A DNA stretch of 6,503 nt from Prevotella sp. UBA4339. Its GTDB lineage: Bacteria > Bacteroidota > Bacteroidia > Bacteroidales > Bacteroidaceae. Position numbers and translations under genes: made by a program. The DNA lies in the NCBI GenBank assembly GCA_002393725.1, contig DGTJ01000079.1:1143-7645 (forward strand), read 5' to 3'. Below the pieces are notes generated by a model. It was not told the origin of the DNA. It worked only from the letters and a program-made list of their open reading frames with translations, and made no database searches. Below, piece after piece: positions 1 through 5,353 of the stretch (position 1 is the stretch's first letter; the number at the start of each line of letters is the position of its first letter).

Positions 1-1116
1 CTTGCCTACAAATATGAGATAGAGCGCAATCTGCGTACCAAGGACTATTCCGGCTTCCAGCTGCTGGCACTCAACGACTACAGTGGGCAGGGCACGGCCC
101 TGGAGGGAGTGCTCAACGTGCACTGGCGGGAGAAGGGCTATACCGATGCATCCCAGTGGCGGGAGTTCTGCTCACCGGTTGTGGCACTGGCACGCTTCCC
201 TAAGTTCGTCTATGCCAGCAGCGATACACTCGTGATTCCGGTTGAGGCTTACAATGCCCTGCCTGCTGATATCGCAGAGGCAAGTGCCACTTATTCTATC
301 AGCAGCGACGGACGGGTGCTTGCCGAGGGACGACTGGCATCGGGCGTACTCCCTGTGGGGAAGAATCATAAGCTCGGAACGGTCTGCTTCCCTCTCTGTA
401 GTGTCAGCGAACCGTCGAAACTGACGCTGACAGTCCGCATTGCAGGGGATAACAGGAATCACTGGGATTTCTGGGTATATCCCGAGGGGAAGGAGGTGAG
501 CAGCGAGGGAGTGTATATCTCAGACACCCTTGATGCGAAGACTCTCGATGTGTTGCGCAGTGGGGGCAAGGTGCTCCTGACGGCTGCCGGTAAGGTGCGT
601 CTGGGCAGCGATGTGGTGCAGCATTATCTGCCGGTGTTCTGGAATACTTCATGGTTTAAGATGCGCCCGCCTCATACCACGGGGGCATATATCGACAAGA
701 CGCATCCGCTCTTCAGGCATGGATTCCCGACCGACGACTGGTCCAACCTGAACTGGTGGGAACTGCTCAACCGGGCGCAGGTGATGAATCTCATGGAACT
801 TCCGAAGAGTTACCAGTCGCCTGTGCAGCCCATCGACACTTGGCATATCTCGCGCAAACTGGGTATGATTGTCGAGGCGAATGTGCTGGGAGGCAAGCTG
901 CTGATGACTACCATGGATATCGATACTGATCTTGACCGCCGCCTTGTGGCAAGGCAGATGAGGCGGGCCGTCATCAGCTATATGTCGAGCGATGACTTCC
1001 AGCCGGCCGTCACGCTGGAGCCGCAGGTGATAGAGGATTTCTTTGTCAAGGAGGGGCCCAAGGTCAGCATGTTTACCAAGGAGTCGCCCGATGAGCTGAA
1101 GCCAAAGTTGAAATAG
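1..1116 (+). CDS. Glycoside hydrolase family 2-type protein, C-terminal part (5' end outside window)
   Basis: The frame is open from the first base to TAG at 1114-1116, giving 371 visible residues of a protein whose start lies left of the window. The first 40 or so residues hold GFQLLALNDYSGQGTALEGV, a stretch I know from the end of the TIM barrel in Bacteroidota GH2 enzymes annotated as beta-galactosidase-like or sugar-binding-domain proteins. Beta-sandwich-like sequence follows, including FPKFVYASSDTL and the segment HYLPVFWNTSWFKMRPPHTT near residues 206-225, also typical of this group. Such enzymes are normally exported and trim side-chain sugars from plant or host glycans. The signal peptide and probably the catalytic acid/base lie outside the window, so substrate cannot be given. 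A GTG at 109 is an internal valine, not a start. The gene converges on the RluA-type gene with 51 bp between stops. Family call fairly sure; substrate unknown. Confidence 0.8.
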   Translation, partial: LAYKYEIERNLRTKDYSGFQLLALNDYSGQGTALEGVLNVHWREKGYTDASQWREFCSPVVALARFPKFVYASSDTLVIPVEAYNALPADIAEASATYSISSDGRVLAEGRLASGVLPVGKNHKLGTVCFPLCSVSEPSKLTLTVRIAGDNRNHWDFWVYPEGKEVSSEGVYISDTLDAKTLDVLRSGGKVLLTAAGKVRLGSDVVQHYLPVFWNTSWFKMRPPHTTGAYIDKTHPLFRHGFPTDDWSNLNWWELLNRAQVMNLMELPKSYQSPVQPIDTWHISRKLGMIVEANVLGGKLLMTTMDIDTDLDRRLVARQMRRAVISYMSSDDFQPAVTLEPQVIEDFFVKEGPKVSMFTKESPDELKPKLK

Positions 1117-1167
1117 GCGGTCTTATCCTTAAGGTCCTTTTTCCGTGAGGATGTCCCTCGGTAAAGA

Positions 1168-2523
1168 TCAGGGTGACATCATTTCCCCTGTTTCTATATG
1201 CATGCGCCGTCCGGTGACAGGATGGATGAAGGTTATCGACTGTGCCTGCAGATAGAGACGGTCTGACTTGTGGCCGTAGAGCTCATCGCCCACGATGGGA
1301 CAGCCCAGTCCGTCGGGATGAGCACAGTGCATGCGGAGCTGGTGCGTCCTGCCCGTATGCGGCCACAGGGCAAGCAGCGACCGCTCGCCGCTATGAAGAA
1401 CACGATACTCCGTTATCGCACGCTTGCCGTGTTCGTAGTCCACCATCTGCCGCGGATGGTTCACGGGGTCGCTCGACAGCGGTATGTCAATAATGCCGTG
1501 CTCTCTCTCTGGCGAGCCCTCCACGAGTGCGAGATACTTCTTCTTTATCGTGTGCTCTTCAAACTGCCGTTGCAGATGGCGGTAGGCCTCCTGTGTCTTT
1601 GCCACGAGGATGATGCCTGATGTCATCATGTCGAGGCGGTGTACCGGCACCGCTCCCGCCCACCGCTCACTGGCCCATGTGGCGACGGAGTACTTCTCGA
1701 TCCTCCCCGGTGTGCTGAGCATACCCGATGGTTTGTTGACTGCAGCTATCGCCTCGTCCTCATATACTGTCTCCACCCTGAGATGTGGCAGGCCCGCCTC
1801 CTCGGGGTTGGGGTCTACGTCCAGTCCCTGAAGCATCCACGTCAGCACGGGCAGACATTTCCCACGGCAGGCAGGATAGTACTCACCGTGATGGCGGACG
1901 GCGCTACGGGGCGACGGTCCCCACCAGAACTCTGCCATGCACACTGGCTTCAGCCTGTGCAGATAGGCATACTGCAGCAGCTTCGGTGCGCAGCAGTCGC
2001 CGGTACCGCCAGGGGGTAGGGGATACTTGTTGCGTATCTTGGGAGATGTGTGGTAGTCGTGCCAGATTTCCACGAGGTCCTTCGTCTCGCCCCTGGCATT
2101 GAGGATGCGATACTGACGGAAGAGCCATAGCTGTAGGGCCTGCGAGAGTGGGCGGGTGTCGGGCGACGGGTGCTGGCCGTCAGGAGCGGAATGCCGGGTG
2201 ATGGCGGAGATCTCACGCTCCCTGGTCTTGAAATATCCGTCGGGCTGCTGGGCATCGTACACGGGCGGTACGAAGTATTCCCAGTCGTTGCGCCCTTCGA
2301 GCAGACCGGAGTAGGCAGCGAGGAATCCCAGTGTGCCGTCCTGTTCCACTACCATTACTCCGAACATCTTTCCCTCCGTTGGCTGTATGCGGGCTATCTC
2401 GCGTTTGGTCTCTTCCGCTGCGAGGATGCACAGCGGGTGGGGCTCGTAGCAGAAGGGATAGGTGAACCGCTCCGGCTTGGGAATATCTGAGTGTAGCGGA
2501 TGAATCACAGCAGGTCGAGGCAT
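1168..2523 (-). CDS. RluA-family RNA pseudouridine synthase with long N-terminal domain
   Basis: This 451-aa protein probably converts specific uridines in rRNA or tRNA to pseudouridine. The catalytic domain occupies about residues 250-445. It has VNKPSGMLSTPG (263-274), the active-site motif HRLDMMTSG (295-303) with the predicted nucleophile Asp298, GRTHQLRMH (391-399) and IVGDELYG (410-417). The first 240 residues form the extra domain of a longer RluA subgroup found in Bacteroidota and some gammaproteobacteria. Its marks are FTYPFCYEPHPLC (20-32), KMFGVMVVEQDG (52-63), CCAPKLLQYAYL (177-188) and CRGKC (219-223); the paired cysteines could bind metal, which is inference. Members I recall are near 550 aa with a coiled coil in the middle, and that segment appears largely missing here around residues 100-127. 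ATG at 2523 is favoured because the conserved N-terminal motif follows closely and it overlaps the kinase stop by 19 bp, implying coupled translation. Target uridine unknown. Confidence 0.88.
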   Translation of the reverse strand: MPRPAVIHPLHSDIPKPERFTYPFCYEPHPLCILAAEETKREIARIQPTEGKMFGVMVVEQDGTLGFLAAYSGLLEGRNDWEYFVPPVYDAQQPDGYFKTREREISAITRHSAPDGQHPSPDTRPLSQALQLWLFRQYRILNARGETKDLVEIWHDYHTSPKIRNKYPLPPGGTGDCCAPKLLQYAYLHRLKPVCMAEFWWGPSPRSAVRHHGEYYPACRGKCLPVLTWMLQGLDVDPNPEEAGLPHLRVETVYEDEAIAAVNKPSGMLSTPGRIEKYSVATWASERWAGAVPVHRLDMMTSGIILVAKTQEAYRHLQRQFEEHTIKKKYLALVEGSPEREHGIIDIPLSSDPVNHPRQMVDYEHGKRAITEYRVLHSGERSLLALWPHTGRTHQLRMHCAHPDGLGCPIVGDELYGHKSDRLYLQAQSITFIHPVTGRRMHIETGEMMSP

Positions 2524-3317
2524 TTCTCAACGGGGATACCTTTGTTTCTGTCATCGATATTGCGGTAGCGGTCGATCATGCGGAAGACGGTATCCATGGC
2601 TGTCCGGGTGCTGACCTTCAGCGACTCTCCGTTGAGCAGGTGACCGATGAGTACGGCTGAGAAGATGTCGCCAGTGCCGTGGAACAGCCCGGGTATCTCG
2701 TGATAGCTGAGGTGGAAGTATGTATCGTCGAGATGATTGTATCCACATACGGCATTCTGGCCGTCGATCTTGCAACTGGTGATAAGTGCCGACTTGCAGC
2801 CTATCTCGCGCAGATTGTCGAGCAGGTCGCCGGCCTCTTCCCACGTTATTCCCGACATCTTGATAGGTGTCTTCGTGAGATAGCATGCCTCGGTGTAGTT
2901 GGGGAATGTGAGGTGAGCCACACTGACCATCTCGCGTGCCAGCTCCACCTGCTGCTCCGTCATGCCGTTGTACAGCCTGCCGCCGTCGCCGAGGATAGGG
3001 TCGACAAAGACTGTTGTCGACTGGGCTCCCTGCTCACGGCAATAGCCTGCCACGAGGCGGGCCTGCTCTTCACTGAACATCAGCCCGGTGCAGATGGCAT
3101 CGAAGCTGAATCCTAACTCCTTCCATACCGGCAGAGTGCCTCGGATATACTCGGTGGTGTCTTGTATGTTGAACTTCCCGTAATCGAGCGTGTTCGACAC
3201 GAGGGCTGTAGGCAGACTGTAGGTCGGGATGCCCAGATACGACAGTATCGGAAGCATGGCTCCCATGCCTACCTTGCCGTAGCCCACAACATCGTTTATC
3301 AGTAATATCTGTTTCAT
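2505..3317 (-). CDS. pdxK: Pyridoxamine/pyridoxal kinase (PfkB/ribokinase superfamily)
   Basis: This 270-aa cytoplasmic kinase should phosphorylate the 5'-hydroxyl of pyridoxal, pyridoxamine or pyridoxine in the vitamin B6 salvage pathway. The start MKQILLINDVVGYGKVGMGA matches the family's first strand and substrate-contact loop. Further marks are DPILGDGG (106-113), FPNYTEACYLT (138-148) and GTGDIFSAVLIGH (214-226), whose GTGD is the anion hole with the predicted catalytic Asp217. Length fits the 270-290 aa usual for PdxK/PdxY. The frame stays open upstream to an ATG at 3413, but that extension only translates promoter DNA, so ATG at 3315-3317 is chosen. That ATG lies 8 nt below a Bacteroidota -7 box, so the mRNA is probably nearly leaderless. 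The gene comes first in a two-gene unit with the pseudouridine synthase, which has no obvious pathway link. The symbol follows the general family name; PdxK versus PdxY specificity cannot be read from sequence. Confidence 0.9.
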   Translation of the reverse strand: MKQILLINDVVGYGKVGMGAMLPILSYLGIPTYSLPTALVSNTLDYGKFNIQDTTEYIRGTLPVWKELGFSFDAICTGLMFSEEQARLVAGYCREQGAQSTTVFVDPILGDGGRLYNGMTEQQVELAREMVSVAHLTFPNYTEACYLTKTPIKMSGITWEEAGDLLDNLREIGCKSALITSCKIDGQNAVCGYNHLDDTYFHLSYHEIPGLFHGTGDIFSAVLIGHLLNGESLKVSTRTAMDTVFRMIDRYRNIDDRNKGIPVEKCLDLL

Positions 3318-3324
3318 TTCGGCT

Positions 3325-3371
3325 GCAAAGATACGATTTAGCGAGAACAAAACAAAGAAAAACCTTCTTTT
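3325..3371. repeat. 47-bp direct repeat, copy 1
   Basis: Positions 3325-3371 are identical base for base to 3410-3456. The unit begins at the base just downstream of the -7 box and runs to an AAAAGAAGG block upstream of the -33 box (minus-strand reading), so it is almost exactly one whole promoter. A nine-T run (3368-3376) starts inside this copy and extends past its end; in copy 2 the run stops after four T. The sequence just outside the unit differs between copies. Confidence 0.95.
3326..3356 (-). promoter_or_regulatory. Bacteroidota-type promoter P1 of the kinase gene
   Basis: Read on the minus strand there is TTTG (3353-3356), a 19-nt spacer, then TATCTTTG (3326-3333). This fits the known Bacteroidota primary sigma consensus of -33 TTTG and -7 TAnnTTTG. 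Only 8 nt separate the -7 box from the kinase ATG, so transcription should start within a few nucleotides of the start codon, leaving almost no 5' leader. It lies in the first copy of the 47-bp repeat. Confidence 0.8.
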
Positions 3372-3400
3372 TTTTTGTCGAGCATGAGTATCTTCGCCAT
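3338..3400 (-). other. 20-codon open frame behind promoter P2, possible gene-start remnant
   Basis: ATG at 3398-3400 begins a frame reading MAKILMLDKKKEGFSLFCSR and stopping at TAA (3338-3340) inside the P1 repeat. Its first eight codons lie in unique DNA between the repeats; the rest is repeat sequence. It may be the severed start of a gene once driven by P2, a short leader peptide, or chance. Codons 9-11 are a run of nine A. Adding one A would put this frame in phase with the kinase, joining the two. Nothing else supports translation. Confidence 0.15.
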
Positions 3401-3409
3401 CTTTTGAGG

Positions 3410-3456
3410 GCAAAGATACGATTTAGCGAGAACAAAACAAAGAAAAACCTTCTTTT
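3410..3456. repeat. 47-bp direct repeat, copy 2
   Basis: This is the exact second copy of 3325-3371, offset by 85 bp in the same orientation, with 38 bp between the copies. Perfect identity over 47 bp in non-coding DNA points to recent duplication or to a promoter cassette kept uniform by recombination. Translated in one frame both copies give FFFVLFSLNRIFA, a peptide I have the impression of seeing as spurious N-terminal extensions in Prevotella gene models. That recollection is unverified. Confidence 0.95.
3411..3441 (-). promoter_or_regulatory. Second identical promoter P2, 85 bp upstream of P1
   Basis: The same minus-strand arrangement recurs exactly: TTTG at 3438-3441, 19 nt, TATCTTTG at 3411-3418. 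It could add transcription into the kinase operon through a leader of about 85 nt, or be a leftover promoter of another gene. An ATG (3398-3400) lies 10 nt below its -7 box, mimicking the spacing at P1, but opens only a 20-codon frame. Confidence 0.6.
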
Positions 3457-3535
3457 CACATCACTCTTTTGGGCGCAAATGTGATTCTCTGAAGTGGGGG
3501 CCGTCTGATCATCACTCCTTAGATATTCATGCCTA

Positions 3536-3613
3536 TACCACATGACGCGTTAAATAATCTTAATATATATCTTCTCTATGTTAACACTCCTTTTTTTACG
3601 ACATAATGTGGTA
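3536..3613. repeat. Perfect 8-bp inverted repeat flanking AT-rich segment
   Basis: TACCACAT at 3536-3543 is the exact reverse complement of ATGTGGTA at 3606-3613, with 62 bp of mostly AT-rich DNA between. Similarity continues weakly inward if gaps are allowed. It could be a paired protein-binding site, for example for a regulator or recombinase, or an accident in biased DNA. Confidence 0.4.
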
Positions 3614-3636
3614 GAGCAAGTCTTTACAGAAATTGT

Positions 3637-3644
3637 TATCTTTG
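3637..3644 (+). promoter_or_regulatory. Bacteroidota -7 box for the accessory gene cluster
   Basis: TATCTTTG matches TAnnTTTG and lies 59 nt before the ATG at 3704, the first gene of the rightward cluster. No clean TTTG occurs at the expected 19-nt distance; the nearest candidate is the imperfect TTTA at 3623-3626. The promoter may therefore be weak or activator-dependent. Transcription would begin near 3648-3651, at the foot of the hairpin. Confidence 0.6.
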
Positions 3645-3646
3645 CC

Positions 3647-3671
3647 TGCTCCTATTAAAGAAATAGGAGCA
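3647..3671 (+). promoter_or_regulatory. Perfect 10-bp hairpin at the predicted transcript start
   Basis: TGCTCCTATT (3647-3656) and AATAGGAGCA (3662-3671) are exact reverse complements around a 5-nt loop AAAGA. The palindrome begins 2 nt after the -7 box, so it sits on the predicted start site. It would serve as a repressor operator in DNA or as a 5'-terminal stem-loop in RNA. No U-run follows the stem, so an intrinsic terminator is unlikely. Confidence 0.6.
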
Positions 3672-3703
3672 ATTAAAAAGTAACAATTTTAATAAGTTGA
3701 ATT

Positions 3704-4060
3704 ATGAAAGAATTTGAAACAAGACCGAAAGGTCATCTCCTGAGTCCAGGATTCGTCTTTAATCTTTACAAAGAGTTGCTCGTGAACCTACGCAAATGGA
3801 AAGGGCTGGTAAACTACCTGAACCACGACCTTGGCATCAACTGGCGTAACCTGTCAGTGGATTACATCCGCGACGTACCGATCAGTATACTTGTGAAAAT
3901 CATACTTAACTATTCCTACCAGTGCGACAGGAAAGAGTTTGTTGATGCAGGAGCCAGGCTGGCTGCACGCATCTACGACTATGCAGAGAATAATCTCGAT
4001 AAGTTCAACGACCGGAATACCACTGATCCTGAGGAAGACTCTATGAAGGCAACCGCTTAA
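3704..4060 (+). CDS. Unrecognised 118-aa protein, first gene of accessory cluster
   Basis: I do not recognise this family. The 118-aa product has no signal peptide or membrane segment. Residues about 15-105 look mostly alpha-helical and rich in aromatic and basic residues (LYKELLVNLRKWKGLVNYL at 21-39; ILVKIILNYSYQCDRKEF at 62-79). The end, from about residue 99, is polar and acidic and probably disordered. The frame is supported by the promoter-like -7 box and hairpin upstream, and by the 27-bp gap to the ATPase gene on the same strand, which suggests one transcript. A small nucleic-acid-binding or accessory protein of the adjacent ATPase would fit, but that is guesswork from position. The start is the first ATG after an AT-rich leader, with no Shine-Dalgarno site, as is normal in Bacteroidota. 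Confidence 0.75.
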   Translation: MKEFETRPKGHLLSPGFVFNLYKELLVNLRKWKGLVNYLNHDLGINWRNLSVDYIRDVPISILVKIILNYSYQCDRKEFVDAGARLAARIYDYAENNLDKFNDRNTTDPEEDSMKATA

Positions 4061-4062
4061 AA

Positions 4063-4073
4063 ATGATTATCAT
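4063..4073. promoter_or_regulatory. Short palindrome upstream of the ATPase gene, motif shared with the HTH gene leader
   Basis: ATGATTATCAT is a perfect palindrome around a central T and lies 14 nt before the ATPase ATG. Its core GATTATCAT recurs at 6294-6302, 4 nt before the helix-turn-helix gene, and a near copy GATTTTCATAAAA lies at 6272-6284. It may be a common operator or chance in AT-rich leaders. Confidence 0.3.
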
Positions 4074-4087
4074 AAAAACAGACAAAA

Positions 4088-5233
4088 ATGGACAAAACTC
4101 AAGATCCTATTCTGAATGCTCTTCAGCAGGCTGGAGAGCCCATCGGCATCACCGACGAGATGGTTGAACTTGATGAAGACCGCATCACCTCAGACACAGA
4201 AGTGTCGGAGGAGGTCTTCCTGTACAAGATCTATGGCACGCCGTGCTTCCCGCGTTGCGACCTTACCACCGTGGCAGGACCGCCAAAGAGCGGCAAGACG
4301 TTTCTGATATCCATGCTCATGGCCTGCGGTGTGAAGCGCAAGGTGCTGGAGCTCGAGCGGGTCAGCGAGGAACCGCTGAAGGTGCTGTGGTTCGACACAG
4401 AGCAAAGCATCTCCACCACGAAGCACATCCTGGTGAACCGTGTGGGGCGGATGATACGTGTGGATGACAAGGATACATTCCCTGACTCGCAGTACTATGT
4501 CTTCAACACACGGAACCGCACGCCAAAGGAGCGACTGAACCGACTGACACTGGCTGTCGAGACATACAAGCCAGACATCTGCATCGTAGATGGAATTGCC
4601 GACATGATGGAGGATATCAACAGCGGTACGGAGTCCATCGAACTGATGCAGCGACTACTTGCCATGGCTGCTGAGAACAACTGCAACATGACTGCCATCA
4701 TCCACGTGAACAGGTCGGGCGAAAAGCTCAACCTGCGTGGATGGATAGGCTCGGTGATGCTGCAGAAGTCGTACGAGGTGTTCAACTGCGAGAGCGTCAC
4801 CGGCACGCACTCCTTTTCCGTAGGCATGACCTTCTCACGACGCCACTTCCTCGACCAGGCCATGTACTACTCCATCAGTGACGAGGGCATCCCCTACACT
4901 GCCGGCAAGCCTGATATCCATGGGGGCAACGGTCATGACAAGTCAGTGGGCAAGGAGACAGTCAGCATCGACAAGTTCAACAAGGAGTTCACCGATGGGA
5001 ACGCTGCCGACAGCTATCTGCCGTGGAACTTCCGCAAGCTCTTCACCGCAGCCTTCAACGGTGCTGCCATGCTGGGCTTCGAAGAGCTGGAGAAACGGAC
5101 GAAGGAACTGAGCTCAATCAGGCAGAAGCAGTACTACTACAGGGTCCTCGCCGAGGCCGAGCGGCAGAGGATCGTCAAGAAGGTGATGACCAAAGGCGGG
5201 CGTGTCGGGGTTTTGCTATTACCCCCCCAGTAA
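4088..5233 (+). CDS. RecA/RepA-like AAA-family ATPase
   Basis: This 381-aa P-loop ATPase has Walker A GPPKSGKT (64-71), the acidic motif WFDTEQS (101-107) after strand 2 with the likely catalytic Glu105, and Walker B DICIVDG (163-169) with Asp168. IIHVNRSG (204-211) and RGWIGSVMLQ (217-226) follow, resembling the sensor and finger region of RecA-fold hexameric helicases such as plasmid RepA. Residues 300-370 look like a helical tail, possibly winged-helix (LEKRTKELSSIRQKQYYYRVL). Similar ATPases sit beside Toprim or primase-like genes in Bacteroidota mobilizable elements, where a helicase role in replication or transfer is presumed. The last eight or so residues (GVLLLPPQ) and the TAA come from a large palindrome, so the native C-terminus may have been replaced. 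ATG follows an A-rich leader 27 bp after the previous gene. ATPase fold sure; helicase function inferred. Confidence 0.85.
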   Translation: MDKTQDPILNALQQAGEPIGITDEMVELDEDRITSDTEVSEEVFLYKIYGTPCFPRCDLTTVAGPPKSGKTFLISMLMACGVKRKVLELERVSEEPLKVLWFDTEQSISTTKHILVNRVGRMIRVDDKDTFPDSQYYVFNTRNRTPKERLNRLTLAVETYKPDICIVDGIADMMEDINSGTESIELMQRLLAMAAENNCNMTAIIHVNRSGEKLNLRGWIGSVMLQKSYEVFNCESVTGTHSFSVGMTFSRRHFLDQAMYYSISDEGIPYTAGKPDIHGGNGHDKSVGKETVSIDKFNKEFTDGNAADSYLPWNFRKLFTAAFNGAAMLGFEELEKRTKELSSIRQKQYYYRVLAEAERQRIVKKVMTKGGRVGVLLLPPQ

Positions 5234-5321
5234 GCACCCCCCTATACATGCCCTCCCCCTGTAAAGGGGGGAGGGCAATAGTATGAGGGGTGCTACTAAG
5301 GGGGAGTAATGCAGTAAAACC
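5209..5321. repeat. 113-bp quasi-palindrome, MITE/REP-like hairpin element overlapping the ATPase 3' end
   Basis: The arms pair in three nested blocks: GGTTTT (5209-5214) with AAAACC (5316-5321), AGCACCCC (5233-5240) with GGGGTGCT (5286-5293), and GCCCTCCCCC (5250-5259) with GGGGGAGGGC (5266-5275). Between the outer and middle blocks, GCTATTAC and AGTA pair imperfectly with GTAATGC and TACT. The tip is a short loop around TGTAAAG. It covers nearly all the gap between the ATPase and Toprim genes and extends into the ATPase frame. In RNA it could end or process the transcript, in DNA extrude as a cruciform. No target-site duplication is evident. Confidence 0.8.
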
Positions 5322-5353
5322 AGACAGCCACTTCAAACATCAGACTACTCAAA

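Larger units (their letters stand above)
3457..3703. other. Gene-free AT-rich region between chromosomal operon and accessory genes
   Basis: No open frame that looks real occupies this stretch. From about 3541 it becomes visibly AT-rich, including ATATATAT and a run of T near 3590, unlike the GC-rich genes on either side. It holds the rightward -7 box and hairpin listed separately. A junction of an acquired segment with the chromosome could lie here, but I see no tRNA end or target-site duplication to prove it. Confidence 0.6.

Noticed and set aside
1117..1167. Terminator between the convergent GH2 and RluA-type genes
   Set aside because: CCTTAAGG and a T5 run are present, but no stem of useful length precedes the T run on either strand.
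2679..3116. 145-codon + frame opposite the kinase gene
   Set aside because: It is an antisense shadow of a well-recognised kinase, with no start context or motif.
3318..3413. Longer kinase start at 3413, adding 32 residues
   Set aside because: The extension is a translation of the promoter repeat and reads FFFVLFSLNRIFA; family similarity begins at MKQILLIND, and the -7 box lies inside the extension.
3476..3483. Possible third degenerate promoter copy (minus-strand CACATTTG followed by CCCAAAAG and an ATG)
   Set aside because: The box breaks the TAnnTTTG rule, there is no TTTG at the right distance, and the ATG is followed at once by a stop.
3070..3543. 157-codon minus-strand frame covering both promoter repeats and the 5' end of the kinase gene
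   Set aside because: It overlaps the kinase in another frame, is rich in cysteine, arginine and histidine runs without family features, and consists partly of promoter DNA.
4190..4863. Antisense and alternative-frame ORFs within the ATPase gene
   Set aside because: They follow from codon bias of the ATPase frame, which carries clear Walker motifs; none shows a family feature.
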